This document shows, piece by piece, positions 50,895-63,070 of a DNA stretch of 64,000 nucleotides. The DNA comes from Bog-793 sp050013835. GTDB taxonomy: Bacteria > Actinomycetota > Acidimicrobiia > Acidimicrobiales > Bog-793. Location: positions 105,636 to 169,635 of the forward strand of contig JBEKEM010000004.1 of the NCBI GenBank assembly GCA_050013835.1, given 5' to 3'. How positions within the stretch are numbered: position 1 is the first letter of the stretch; every line of letters starts with the position of its first letter. The translations under genes and the position numbers were made by a program. The notes beneath the pieces were generated by a model. That model searched no databases. It was not told the origin of the DNA and was given only the letters and a program-made list of their open reading frames with translations.

Positions 50895-51782
50895 TCAAAC
50901 GTCGAGGAATCGCCGGATGGCGACGAACGACCCCACGATGCCGATGAAGGCCCCGAACAGCACGACGATGAGGTCGGTGTAGACGAGGTTGCTGGGCGAC
51001 AGCACGGCGTTGGCGAACAGCTGCACGCCGTAGTGACTGTGCAGGTAGCCGAGCCCGAAGTTGGCGAGCAGGACGACGAGGACGGCGACGGCGGCGCCGA
51101 GCAGGCCCTGGACGAGGCCTTCGAGCATGAACGGCACCCGGATGAACCAGTTGGTGGCGCCGACGAGCTTCATCACCCCCACCTCGCGCCGCCGGGCGTA
51201 GATCGCCATGCGGATGGCGTTGAGGATCAGGACGAGCGAGGAGACGAGGAGCACGAGCGCGATCACGACGAGAATGACCTGCGCCGCTCCCTCGAGTTTC
51301 TGCATCACACGGATCGCCTTCTCGGCGTAGACGGCTCGGTAGACGCCGGGCACGCCGGTGAAGGTGCTCCCGACGGCCTTGGCGTCGCCCGGGTTCTGCA
51401 GCGCGCAGCGGTAGACCGTCGGCGTGATCGCCGGCGTGAGCGCCGCGATCGCCGTCGGCGCGGCGGCGAGGAGCACCTTCGCCTGGGCATAGGACTGCTG
51501 GTGGTTGAGGTAGGTGAACCGCGTGACCTGCGGGTTCCGCTCGATGAGCAGCTTCACCGACGCCAGCTGGCTGGGGGTGGCGTTGGCGTCCATGAAGACC
51601 TCGAGGCTGACGTTGTTCGACCACTGGACGAACTGGCTCTTCACGGCCTGGCGCAGCAGCAGCGCCGTTCCCACGAGCGACAGCGAGACGGCGACGGTGA
51701 GGACAGCGGCGATCGCCATGACGCGGTTGCGCCACAGGTTCGTCGCCGTCTCCTTGACGACGTAGTCGAGGGATACCGCCAT
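50895..51782 (-). CDS. ftsX: Cell division protein FtsX
   Basis: A 295-residue membrane protein with four transmembrane helices (~22-45, ~165-190, ~215-240, ~262-285). A large extracytoplasmic loop after TM1 contains VSLEVFMDANATPSQLASVK and is the region that engages peptidoglycan-hydrolase partners. RRREVGVMKLVGATNWFIRV near 200 is the conserved FtsX intracellular loop that contacts FtsE. It begins 7 bases after ftsE ends and forms an ABC-type complex with it. Confidence 0.94.
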   Translation of the reverse strand: MAVSLDYVVKETATNLWRNRVMAIAAVLTVAVSLSLVGTALLLRQAVKSQFVQWSNNVSLEVFMDANATPSQLASVKLLIERNPQVTRFTYLNHQQSYAQAKVLLAAAPTAIAALTPAITPTVYRCALQNPGDAKAVGSTFTGVPGVYRAVYAEKAIRVMQKLEGAAQVILVVIALVLLVSSLVLILNAIRMAIYARRREVGVMKLVGATNWFIRVPFMLEGLVQGLLGAAVAVLVVLLANFGLGYLHSHYGVQLFANAVLSPSNLVYTDLIVVLFGAFIGIVGSFVAIRRFLDV

Positions 51783-51789
51783 CTCGTCC

Positions 51790-52608
51790 CTACCGGTTGC
51801 CGCGACGGGCGCGCACCGCCGCCGACCGCGAGGTGACCGACCCGACGTCGCCGGGATGGTCGGGGTTGCCCTCGTCGATGAGCGACACGGCGGGCACGCC
51901 GTGCAAAGAGGTGTTGGTCAGCTCGCCCGCGAAGCCGTAGACGCCGCGGGCCTGGTCACGCACGATACGGCCGTGGTCGAGCTCAACCACGCGTCGGCGC
52001 ATCGAGTTGACGATCGAGACGTCGTGCGTCGCCATGACGACCGTCGTTCCGGTCCGGTTGATCCGGTCGAGCAGCCTCATGATCCCCTGGCTCGTCGCCG
52101 GGTCGAGGTTCCCCGTCGGCTCGTCCGCCATGAGGACGAGCGGGCGGTTGACGAAGGCCCGGGCGATGGCGACCCGCTGCTGCTCACCGCCGGAGAGCTC
52201 GTCGGGCATGCGGTCCGCCTTCTCACCGAGCCCGACGAGGTCGAGCACGATGCCCACCTGGGAGCGGACGACCGACCGGTTGCGCCCGATCACCTCGAGG
52301 GCGAAGGCGACGTTCTCAAAGACCGTCTTGTTCGGCAGCAGGCGGAAGTCCTGGAACACGCACCCGAGGTTGCGCCGCAGGTACGGGACCTGGAACGGCG
52401 ACAACTCGCCGATCTCGCGCCCCGCGACCCAGATCTTGCCGACATCCGGCGTCTCCTCGCGCAGCAGCAACCTGAGGAAGGTCGTCTTGCCCGACCCCGA
52501 GGACCCGACGAGGAAGACGAACTCGCCCTTGTCGATGTCCAGGGTGATATCGCGAAGGGCGACGACCTCCCCCTTGTAGGTCTTCGTGACGTCTTCGAAG
52601 CGGATCAT
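51790..52608 (-). CDS. ftsE: Cell division ATP-binding protein FtsE
   Basis: ABC ATPase of 272 residues. Walker A LVGSSGSGKTTFLRLLL near residue 34, Q-loop GCVFQDFRLLP near 83, signature ELSGGEQQRVAIARA near 137, Walker B LVLMADEPTGNLDP near 157, H-loop MATHDVS near 192. MIRFEDVTKTYKGEVVALRD is the usual FtsE opening. A C-terminal extension of ~45 residues, ending RSAAVRARRGNR, is longer than in E. coli FtsE (222 residues), as in other Actinobacteria. FtsEX regulates septal peptidoglycan hydrolysis. Confidence 0.95.
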   Translation of the reverse strand: MIRFEDVTKTYKGEVVALRDITLDIDKGEFVFLVGSSGSGKTTFLRLLLREETPDVGKIWVAGREIGELSPFQVPYLRRNLGCVFQDFRLLPNKTVFENVAFALEVIGRNRSVVRSQVGIVLDLVGLGEKADRMPDELSGGEQQRVAIARAFVNRPLVLMADEPTGNLDPATSQGIMRLLDRINRTGTTVVMATHDVSIVNSMRRRVVELDHGRIVRDQARGVYGFAGELTNTSLHGVPAVSLIDEGNPDHPGDVGSVTSRSAAVRARRGNR

Positions 52609-52822
52609 CAGCCTCTTCCTCGTGGTCGCAGCCGATGCCGGGCCGGGCGACTCCTATCGGCGGGACTCCGGTGCTGTGCGCCCGCCGGCCACCGAACACG
52701 CGCCCCATCCACCTGTCGGGCGCGCCGGGAACATCTCCGGTTCCACTGAGAGCCGCGCCTCGGGCTCGCGTCACCCTACCAGCCGACCCGTTTCGGAGCT
52801 GTGACACGAGACGACGAAGCCG

Positions 52823-53986
52823 TTACGCGGCACCTCCGCGACGCCACCGCAGGAAGGCAACCATGAAACCATCGAGGTCCCCGTCGAGCACAGCCTCCAC
52901 GTTCCCCGTCTCGTGCTCGGTCCGAAGGTCCTTCACGAGCTGGTAGGGCGCCAGCACGTAGGAGCGGATCTGGCTCCCCCATTCGATCTCGGTCTGCGGC
53001 CCGGTGAGCTCGGCGAGCTCGCGCTGGCGTTCGGCGCGCTGGTGGGCGGCGAGCTTGGCGGCGAGGATCTGCATCGCCTTCGCCTTGTTCTGGTACTGGC
53101 TCCGCTCGTTCTGCACGGCGACGACGATGCCCGTCGGTAGGTGGGTGAGGCGGACCGCCGAGTCGGTCACGTTGACGTGCTGGCCGCCGGCCCCCGAGGA
53201 GCGGTAGGTGTCGACGCGCAGCTCCTTCTCGTCGATCTCCACCTCGCCCGAGACGTCGTCGAGGAACGGTGTCAGCTCGAGCGAGGCGAAGCTCGTGTGC
53301 CGGCGGTGCTGGGAGTCGAACGGCGACATCCTGACCAGGCGGTGCACGCCTCGTTCCGCGCAGAGCAGCCCGTAGGCGTGGCGGCCGCGGACGATGAACG
53401 TCGCCGAGAGGATCCCCGCCTCCTGGCCGGCGGTCACCTCCTCCAGCTCGACGGCGAAACCCCGGCGCTCGGCCCAGCGCAGGTACATCCGCAGCAGCAT
53501 CTCCGCCCAGTCCTGGGCCTCGGTGCCGCCGGCGCCGGCGTGCACCTCGCAGACGGCGTCACGCTCGTCGTGCTCGCCGGAGAACAGGCTCCGCAGCTCG
53601 AGGTCGTCGAGGGCCCGCCGCAGCTCGGCGACCGAGCCGGCGAGGTCGCCCTCGACCGAGGCCAGCGCCTCGGGGCCCTCGGCGACGGCGATCTCGAGCA
53701 GAGCGGCGGCGTCCTCGAGCCGGCCGGCGAGGCCCTGGTAGAGCTCCACGTCGGACCGGATCCGGCCGTAGGCGGTCGTCACGGCCCGGGCGTGGTCGGC
53801 ATCCGACCAGAGGTCCGGCGCCTCAACCTCGGACTCCAACCGCCCCATCTCGGCCGAGAGCTCGTCGATGCGCAGGTAGGCCCGCGCCGCCTCGAGACGG
53901 ACCCGCAGGGAGGCGAGGTCCTCGGCGAAATGGGCGTGCTCGGTCCCCGCTTTCGCGCGGGGCCCGCCGTCGGTCGCGGGCGCCAT
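52823..53986 (-). CDS. prfB: Peptide chain release factor 2
   Basis: RF2 of 387 residues, terminating translation at UGA and UAA. The stop-codon recognition tripeptide SPF is at 221-223 (RMSPFDSQHRRHTSF) and the catalytic GGQ at 267-269 (SSGAGGQHVNVTDSAVRL). The gene is one continuous frame: the internal UGA programmed +1 frameshift known from E. coli and many other bacteria is absent. The start is at 53986, 6 bases after the secA stop; residues ~1-18 look dispensable. A 214-base gap separates it from ftsE. Confidence 0.94.
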   Translation of the reverse strand: MAPATDGGPRAKAGTEHAHFAEDLASLRVRLEAARAYLRIDELSAEMGRLESEVEAPDLWSDADHARAVTTAYGRIRSDVELYQGLAGRLEDAAALLEIAVAEGPEALASVEGDLAGSVAELRRALDDLELRSLFSGEHDERDAVCEVHAGAGGTEAQDWAEMLLRMYLRWAERRGFAVELEEVTAGQEAGILSATFIVRGRHAYGLLCAERGVHRLVRMSPFDSQHRRHTSFASLELTPFLDDVSGEVEIDEKELRVDTYRSSGAGGQHVNVTDSAVRLTHLPTGIVVAVQNERSQYQNKAKAMQILAAKLAAHQRAERQRELAELTGPQTEIEWGSQIRSYVLAPYQLVKDLRTEHETGNVEAVLDGDLDGFMVAFLRWRRGGAA

Positions 53987-53992
53987 CGGGCC

Positions 53993-56725
<2,733 letters not shown>

Positions 56726-57488
56726 GAGAACGCAGTCTAGGTCCGAGACTGCTTGGAGCCCGTGGCGAGCACCTCCCTGATCGCCGGACGAGACGTGCGA
56801 ACCGGTACTGCGAAGTGCCTTGCAACCAGGGCGAAGCGGCGGCCGTAGCTGTACCGCGACACATGGCGAACGACGCGGCCCCGCTCCCGTTCCCGACCCT
56901 GGTCCAGCAGTCGAGGCGACGATTTCCGGAGGCAGTCGTGCCGTGTTTGACGACCGGATTCACCTCCTCATCGCCAATCGCCACCACTCGAACGATCCCG
57001 ATCGTCCGGAGATCGCCGGTCCGGGAGCGCGCGAAGCGGACACTGATGAGGGCGTGAATTGCGCGGCAGCACCAGGTGGTCTGGTCACGGCGACGCGAAT
57101 TTCGTGGATCGCACGCGCGCTGCGTGCTCCTCACCGGCGGATCCGGCCAGCGCTCACCGTGGAGACCGGACCCGTGAGCTCGTTCGGGGCAAACTTTCGA
57201 CTGCTCAACTGCACCGATGCCTGGAAGCCGACTGGAAGCTCAACGTCGGCGTCCAGTCCTCCGGGCGACGACAGCATTCCGTCGCGTCGGCCACACCGGA
57301 GGTGCCGTTGGCCAATACGTCCCCGCAGGCCAGAGGTCTCGCGTTCGGGCTCATGGAAGTCTCACCCTGCCCGCAGTCCTGCCTTCATCCTCCACCTCTT
57401 CCTGCCCTGTCATTGGCGAACCGCGCCTCACGGGCCCAAGTGGCGGCGACAACCTGTGATGGGCCCGAGCGGCTTCGACCTGAGCCGC
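56726..57488. other. 763-base region without a supportable gene
   Basis: It lies upstream of secA and downstream of miaB (both leftward). Open frames here have no recognisable domain, poor coding bias, or run antisense into miaB. The sequence is locally less GC-rich than flanking genes. It must hold the secA promoter; I could not recognise a tRNA, SRP RNA, RNase P RNA or tmRNA in it. Confidence 0.5.
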
Positions 57489-58934
57489 CTACACGGAACG
57501 AGTCGCGGCACTTCGGGACACCAAGTCGCCCGCGAGGTGATGCGGACCCGCCGAGGTGATGAGGACGGATCCATACGTGCCCGGCTGCATCGGGACCTGT
57601 CCAGCGTCAAAGTGGACGAGCTTCCCTTGACGCGTCCTTCCCGAGAGGATCCCGGGATCTTTTCGCGAAGTTCCTTCGATGACGACTTCTTCGAGCCGTC
57701 CGACACGCGCGAGGTTGCGCTGCAGCGCGGACCGGTCGACGACCGCCTTCAGTCTGGCGAACCGCTCGACGATGACATCTTCAGCCACGAAGGCATGAAC
57801 CATCTCGGCGGCGCGTGTGCCCATCCGGGGCGAAAAGACAAATGTGAAGGCGCTGTCGTAGCCCGCTTCGGCGACGACCTCGAGGGTCCGGTCGAAATCG
57901 TCATCGCTCTCACCCGGGAAACCGACGATCACGTCGGTCGTCACCGCGAGATCGGGGATCGCCGCGCGCGCGCCCGCGAGTCGCTCCAGGTAGCGCTGGG
58001 CGGTGTAGCCCCTGCGCATCGCGGCGAGCACGCGGTCGCTTCCCGACTGGAGGGGCAAGTGGAGTTGCTCACAGACCGCCGGGGTCTCCGCGATGGCGGC
58101 GATGGTCTCGGGTCGGAGGTCCTTGGGATGCGGGCTCGTGAAGCGGACGCGCCGGATCCCGTCGATCTCGCCAACCGCCCGCAACAGGTCGGCGAAGAGT
58201 GGCTCCAGCCGCCGGCCGCCGCCGGCGGCCCACCGGTCGCCGGTGAGTCGCGCCTCGATTTGACGCTCTTCGGGAGCGCGCCGCAGCTGGAAGGTGAGGT
58301 CCCGCCCGTACGAGTTCACGTTCTGGCCGAGGAGCGTCACCTCGGTCGTGCCATGGGCGGCGAGGACCCGTACCTCGTCGACGAGTTCTCCGAAGGGACG
58401 GCTGCGCTCGGGCCCGCGTACCGAGGGGACGACGCAGAAGGCGCAGGAGTTGTCGCAGCCCACCTGGATCGTCACCCAGGCCGCGTACGGCAGTTCCGGA
58501 CGGACGAGCTGGGCTGACGGGAACGCCTCGGCCTCGTCGGCCGGCGCCTCGAGGATCTCGATCACCGGGTGGTCGACACGCCGGGCCTCGTCGAGGAGCT
58601 GGCCAACCCGCCCGGCATTGTGCGTGCCGAAAACCGCCGCGACGTGCGGAGCGCGGGCGAGGATCGCCTCCCGCTCCTTTTGCGCGAGACAGCCGCCGAC
58701 GGCGATCTGGATCCCGGGCTTGCGTTCGGCGAGTGTCTTCAGCTGGCCGAGGTGACCGTAGAACTTGGTGTCGGCGTTCTCGCGGATGCAGCAGGTGTTG
58801 AGGATGACGACATCCGCCTCTTCGAGGTCGGCGGTCCGCTCGAGACCCTCGATGGCGAGCTCGGCGGCGATCCGTTCCGAGTCGTGCTCGTTCATCTGGC
58901 AACCGAACGTGCGCACGAAGAACTTGCGGGCCAC
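57489..58934 (-). CDS. miaB: tRNA-2-methylthio-N6-isopentenyladenosine37 methylthiotransferase
   Basis: Radical-SAM methylthiotransferase of 481 residues that adds a methylthio group to i6A37 of tRNAs. The N-terminal UPF0004 domain has three cluster Cys (FGCQMN C12, NTCCIREN C48, GGCLAQ C82). The radical SAM motif is CDNSCAFC (C160, C164, C167). TSPHPKDL, QSGSDRVLAAMRRGYT and VIVGFPGESDDDF mark the barrel, and a TRAM domain ends the protein (VVIEGTSRKDPGILSGRT). An Arg/Gly-rich insert of about 35 residues near residue 215 is longer than usual. It is divergent from nfo (41 bases apart). Confidence 0.93.
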   Translation of the reverse strand: MARKFFVRTFGCQMNEHDSERIAAELAIEGLERTADLEEADVVILNTCCIRENADTKFYGHLGQLKTLAERKPGIQIAVGGCLAQKEREAILARAPHVAAVFGTHNAGRVGQLLDEARRVDHPVIEILEAPADEAEAFPSAQLVRPELPYAAWVTIQVGCDNSCAFCVVPSVRGPERSRPFGELVDEVRVLAAHGTTEVTLLGQNVNSYGRDLTFQLRRAPEERQIEARLTGDRWAAGGGRRLEPLFADLLRAVGEIDGIRRVRFTSPHPKDLRPETIAAIAETPAVCEQLHLPLQSGSDRVLAAMRRGYTAQRYLERLAGARAAIPDLAVTTDVIVGFPGESDDDFDRTLEVVAEAGYDSAFTFVFSPRMGTRAAEMVHAFVAEDVIVERFARLKAVVDRSALQRNLARVGRLEEVVIEGTSRKDPGILSGRTRQGKLVHFDAGQVPMQPGTYGSVLITSAGPHHLAGDLVSRSAATRSV

Positions 58935-58975
58935 CCCCAGAGGCTACGCGCGCCGCGAGCCGATACCGTCTTCGC

Positions 58976-59869
58976 GTGCTCATCGGCGCGCACGTCAAGT
59001 CGTCGGGTGGTCTCGACAAGGCACTCGGTCGCGGCCGGGAGCTCGGCGCCGAAGTCATCCAGATCTTCACACAGAGCCCCCGCATGTGGCGTGCTCCCAC
59101 GCACTCCCCCGACGAGCTGGCCGCCTACCGGGCCGCGCAGGATGCAGAGACGCTGGTCCGAAAGACCTTCTGCCACGCGACCTACCTCATCAACCTCGCG
59201 TCGCCCGACGCCGACCTCGCCGAGCGCTCCCGCGATTGCCTCGTCGAGAACCTCGTCGCCGCTTCGGCGATTGCCGCCTCCGGGGTGATCGTCCACGTCG
59301 GGAGCCACCGGGGCGAGGGTTTCGAGCACGTAATTGGGCCTGTCGCGGCTCGACTGCGCTCGGCGCTCGACGAGGCGGGTGACGTCCTCGGTTCCGTGAC
59401 GTGTCCGCTCCTCCTCGAGAACGCCGCTGGCGCGGGCGGCACGGTCGGACGGACGTTTGACGAGCTCGCACGACTCATCGCAGCCGCGGGGGACGACCAC
59501 CGGCTCGGCGTGTGCCTTGACACCCAGCACCTGTTCGCCTCGGGTGTCCCCTACCGCGACTTGGGGGAGGCCGACGCCGTCGTCTCCTCGATTCGCGCGT
59601 CGGTCGGGTTGGATCGGCTCGGCTGCATCCACCTCAACGATTCGAAGGTCACCCTCGGCGCCAACCGGGACCGACACGAAAACCTCGGCGCGGGCGAGAT
59701 CGGGATGAAGGCCCTCGGCCTCCTCATCAGTCATCCCGGCCTTTCCCGGGTTCCGTCGATCCTCGAAGTCCCCGGTTCGGGTGAGGGGCCGCGCGCACAA
59801 GACGTCGCCACCGCCCGATCGATCCTCGCCCGGGGCGTCGCGCGACGGAAACGGCCGGACAGGCCCTGA
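58976..59869 (+). CDS. nfo: Endonuclease IV (AP endonuclease)
   Basis: TIM-barrel, three-zinc AP endonuclease of 297 residues for base-excision repair. Metal ligands are in FCHATYLINL, VIVHVGSHRGEG, LLLENAAGAGGTVG, GVCLDTQHLFASG, CIHLNDSK, RHENLGAGEIG and SILEVPG, matching the family order. MLIGAHVKSSGGLDKALGRG is the standard N terminus, starting at GTG 58976. The genome therefore carries both xth-type and nfo-type AP endonucleases in this window. A phosphoribosyltransferase gene follows 31 bases later. Confidence 0.94.
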   Translation: MLIGAHVKSSGGLDKALGRGRELGAEVIQIFTQSPRMWRAPTHSPDELAAYRAAQDAETLVRKTFCHATYLINLASPDADLAERSRDCLVENLVAASAIAASGVIVHVGSHRGEGFEHVIGPVAARLRSALDEAGDVLGSVTCPLLLENAAGAGGTVGRTFDELARLIAAAGDDHRLGVCLDTQHLFASGVPYRDLGEADAVVSSIRASVGLDRLGCIHLNDSKVTLGANRDRHENLGAGEIGMKALGLLISHPGLSRVPSILEVPGSGEGPRAQDVATARSILARGVARRKRPDRP

Positions 59870-59900
59870 ACGCGATGATGTTGCGCCTCGGGCCCGCACG

Positions 59901-60518
59901 GTGCACGATCACCAGGTGACCGCGCCCCTCGGAATCCACCGAGCCCGCATCGGCTCGCAAGAACTCGACCTGCCGGTCATGGCCGTGTCCGACGATCTCG
60001 CCATTGCGCTGCTCATCACTGTCGACCAGGGGGTGCACTTCGCCGAGCGGGCCGGGAGGGAATTGGCGGGTCTCCTCGAACCGGTCGGCGTCCAGGTCGT
60101 AGCCTCGGTCGCGACGATGGGCATACCGATCGCCATCGAGGTGAGTCGCGCCCTCGGGATTGACGACTACGTCGTCCTCCAGAAGACGCCGAAGATCCAC
60201 CTCGTCGACGCCCTGTCCGAACCCCTTCGGTCGATCACGACCGGGGGCACGCAGCGACTCCTGTTCGACCGGAACCGCATCGGCGTCGCCAAGGGTCGGA
60301 ACGTCGCATTGGTCGACGACGTCATCTCGACAGGGGCGTCCATGCGGGCGGCGCTCGCGCTCCTAAGGCGCGCGGGAGCAAACCCGGTTGCCGTCGGGGT
60401 CCTGGCAACCGAGGGAACGGCCTGGCGCGAGACGCTCGGACCGGATGCCGAACTCGTCAGGTCGCTCGGGTCACTTCCCCTTCTGCAGCGCGAACCGAAC
60501 GGAGAGTTACACAAGTAG
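59901..60518 (+). CDS. Type I phosphoribosyltransferase (adenine PRT-like)
   Basis: A 205-residue protein with the PRPP-binding loop NVALVDDVISTGASMRAAL near residue 133 and flanking regions (VASVATMGIPIAIEVSRALG, DYVVLQKTPKIHLVDAL) like the adenine/xanthine phosphoribosyltransferase group. It probably forms a nucleotide from a free base and PRPP, though regulatory PRTases share this motif. The start is GTG 59901; GTG 59916 is equally possible, and the 40 codons upstream overlap nfo. It is likely co-transcribed with nfo. Confidence 0.82.
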   Translation: MHDHQVTAPLGIHRARIGSQELDLPVMAVSDDLAIALLITVDQGVHFAERAGRELAGLLEPVGVQVVASVATMGIPIAIEVSRALGIDDYVVLQKTPKIHLVDALSEPLRSITTGGTQRLLFDRNRIGVAKGRNVALVDDVISTGASMRAALALLRRAGANPVAVGVLATEGTAWRETLGPDAELVRSLGSLPLLQREPNGELHK

Positions 60519-60739
60519 GTCAAGATGCGATACCGGCCTCTCCCGCGTCAGTCGTGGCAAACAAGGCGCAGTGCGACGTTTGGTCGCTGGCGGTTCTCCA
60601 ATCTCAACGGTTCGGAGAAGTTCGGGGAAGCCGCAGGGCCCATCCGTACCGCCGAGTATCTGTGGCCGGTCTCGTAGGCGGTCTTCGTCGGTTGGTCACT
60701 GACCGACGCGATTCTCGCGAGCCACATCAAGACGACGAT

Positions 60740-63070
60740 ATGGCCCCAAACCCTTGTTCCAATTGGTTCACGCGGCTCGGACCAATTGCCCTCGTCCTCG
60801 CGCCCGTTGTATTCAGCGCGATCGGGTTGCGCTCGGAGCTCACATATTCCCCGCACCTGAACGATTCCGCGTTCCACGCGGAGATGGTTCGCTACGCGAC
60901 CGCCCAATTCCAGGCCGACCATTTTCCCCTCGACGGGTGGTTTCCCTACCTCGGCCTTGGGTCGCCATTGTTCCTCCATTACCAGAGCCTCGGCGCAATG
61001 CTCACCGGGCTGCTGGGCGTCGCGATCGGCGCCAACCGGGCGTTCAGCCTGATGCTGTATCTCCTCGTCGTCGCCTGGCCGGTCGCCGTCTACCTCGCGG
61101 GTAGGGTTTTCGGCTGGTCCCGCTGGGAATCGGGCTTCGCCGCGCTGATCGCGTCCTTCGTCGTCAGCGCCACCGGTGTCGGCTACGAACAGATCTCCTA
61201 TCTCTGGAAGGGCTACGGGGTCTGGTCCCAGGCCTGGGCGATGTGGACGCTCCCATTCGCCTGGGCATTCTCGTGGCGAGCGATCGACAAAGGCCGCAAT
61301 TACCTGCCGGCCGCGCTATTCATCGCCTTGACCACCGCGTTCCACTTCGAGACCGGTTATCTCGCCTTCATCCCGGTCCTGCTTTGGGTGCTCGTCCGGC
61401 CGTCCCGTCTCGTCGAGCGGGTCAAGCGAGCGGTCGTCGTCGGTGCCGGCGGCTTCTGCCTCGTCGCGTGGGCGATCGTTCCGCTGGTCGTCTACCGAAG
61501 CTGGGCGTCGATCGACGAGTTCCTGCAGCAAGGTCCCGACGTCCGTTCATATGGCGCGCGGCGGATCCTCAGCTGGCTCTTCACCGGACAGATCTTCGAT
61601 CACGGGCGGATTCCTGTCATCACGATCCTCGCCGCCATCGGTTTCGTTGCCTGCCTGGTCCGATGGCGGCGAGACACGAGGGGGCGGGCGCTCGTGCTCG
61701 TCTTCCTCGTCAGTCTCCTGCTCTTCTTCGGACCGGTGACGTGGCACTCCCTCTACCACCTGCTGCCAGGGAGCAGCGACATCTTTACCCGGCGGTTCAT
61801 CATCGGGGTCCAGCTGAGCGGCATCTTCTTCGCCGGCACCGGGGCCGTCGTATTGGGACAGCTCGCCCTGACCGGCGCCCGCCTCGTGTTCCAGGGCGGG
61901 GTCGAGAAGTGGTTCGCGCCCGGCTGGCGCCAGGTGGTCGCCTCGACTCTCATCTTCGGCCTGATCGTCGGGGCAACGGCACCGATGTGGACCCGGATCG
62001 CCAGCACCGACTCCGCCGACGCGAGCCTGATCGCGACGCAACGGAGCTACTCGCGGGAGCAGTCCGAGGTCAACGACCTGGTTGCCACCATGAATGACAT
62101 CGGAGGGGGACGCGTCTACGCCGGCATGTCCTTCTGGGGCTGGGGATCCCGTTTTCGCGTCGGCTGGGTGCCGGTCGCCGAATACCTCTCGAACGACCAG
62201 GTCGACGAGGTCGGCTTCACGAACCGCACGTCGTCACTCATGAGCGACCCCGAGGCCTACTTCAACGACGCGAATCCGGCCGACTACGCCCTGTTCGGCG
62301 TGCGCTTCCTCATCCTCCCGGCGGGGCACAAGGCGCCGCGCGGCGCAGAGTTCCTGCAGCAGGCCGGCCCCTACCAGCTCTGGGAGCTCCCCCACAACGA
62401 CTACATCCAGGTCGTCGACACCTACGGCCCACCGCTTCACGAGACCAAGGCGTACATGGGCGCCGACACGGCGTCCTTCGTGCGTTCCAAGCTCGCGGGC
62501 GAGCACCTCTACCCGGTGGTCGCCTTCGGGGGTCGCGCCGCGGCCGCACCGACGCTGGCCCCGGGTGAACCCCACCGGACCCTGCCGGGAAGCGTCATCG
62601 GCGCCACAGAGAACCTCGCCGAAGGCCAGGCAGCCGCCGTTGTCCAGGTGCATCGAACCTCCGTCGTCCTTTTCAAGGTGACCTACGACCCCGGTTGGAC
62701 GGCCACCGTCGACGGCAAGCCCGCACCGACCGAGATGATCGCCCCGGCGTATGTCGGGGTCCGGGTCGGCCCTGGGCAACACGTCGTCGTGTTCCAGTTC
62801 CGGGCCTTCTCGTACTACCCGGAGCTCTTCGTCCTCGCGCTCGTCGCCGCCCTCGCCCTCGGATTCGGACCGTCACTATGGAAACGCCGGGAGAAACTAC
62901 GGCGGGAGACCGCGGGATTCACCGCCAGACGGTCCGGCGCCGGCAAGGGGGCCGGGGCGGAAGATGCGGCTCCGGGTCGCCCTAGTGGGAAGGATGGCGC
63001 AGGTAGCGGCGGAGATCGACGAGCCAGAGGTGCAGATGGTAGGAGCCGTCCGAGAGGACTCCCTGCTTGA
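60740..63070 (+). CDS. Large polytopic membrane protein, GT-C/YfhO-like
   Basis: A 776-residue protein with about 10-12 transmembrane helices in residues ~10-430, a large extracytoplasmic domain (~440-700) and a final helix (~700-725), then a basic Gly/Arg-rich tail. The first external loop, PHLNDSAFHAEMVRYATAQF, has an acidic residue where GT-C glycosyltransferases and PTPS-related membrane proteins bind lipid-phosphate sugar donors. LLPGSSDIFTRRFIIGVQLS also fits. VTYDPGWTATVDGKPAP near 690 is characteristic of YfhO-type C-terminal domains. Function probably polymer glycosylation at the cell surface. ATG 60740 was chosen; the frame extends upstream without domain content. Its last 89 bases overlap the convergent gene. 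Confidence 0.82.
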   Translation: MAPNPCSNWFTRLGPIALVLAPVVFSAIGLRSELTYSPHLNDSAFHAEMVRYATAQFQADHFPLDGWFPYLGLGSPLFLHYQSLGAMLTGLLGVAIGANRAFSLMLYLLVVAWPVAVYLAGRVFGWSRWESGFAALIASFVVSATGVGYEQISYLWKGYGVWSQAWAMWTLPFAWAFSWRAIDKGRNYLPAALFIALTTAFHFETGYLAFIPVLLWVLVRPSRLVERVKRAVVVGAGGFCLVAWAIVPLVVYRSWASIDEFLQQGPDVRSYGARRILSWLFTGQIFDHGRIPVITILAAIGFVACLVRWRRDTRGRALVLVFLVSLLLFFGPVTWHSLYHLLPGSSDIFTRRFIIGVQLSGIFFAGTGAVVLGQLALTGARLVFQGGVEKWFAPGWRQVVASTLIFGLIVGATAPMWTRIASTDSADASLIATQRSYSREQSEVNDLVATMNDIGGGRVYAGMSFWGWGSRFRVGWVPVAEYLSNDQVDEVGFTNRTSSLMSDPEAYFNDANPADYALFGVRFLILPAGHKAPRGAEFLQQAGPYQLWELPHNDYIQVVDTYGPPLHETKAYMGADTASFVRSKLAGEHLYPVVAFGGRAAAAPTLAPGEPHRTLPGSVIGATENLAEGQAAAVVQVHRTSVVLFKVTYDPGWTATVDGKPAPTEMIAPAYVGVRVGPGQHVVVFQFRAFSYYPELFVLALVAALALGFGPSLWKRREKLRRETAGFTARRSGAGKGAGAEDAAPGRPSGKDGAGSGGDRRARGADGRSRPRGLPA

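Noticed and set aside
52823..53986. Programmed frameshift in prfB
   Set aside because: The gene is a single uninterrupted frame with SPF and GGQ in place; no internal UGA near the start.
60554..60739. Longer N terminus for the YfhO-like membrane protein
   Set aside because: The 62 extra codons are Arg/Gly-rich with no membrane or domain signal; ATG 60740 puts the first helix near the start as expected.
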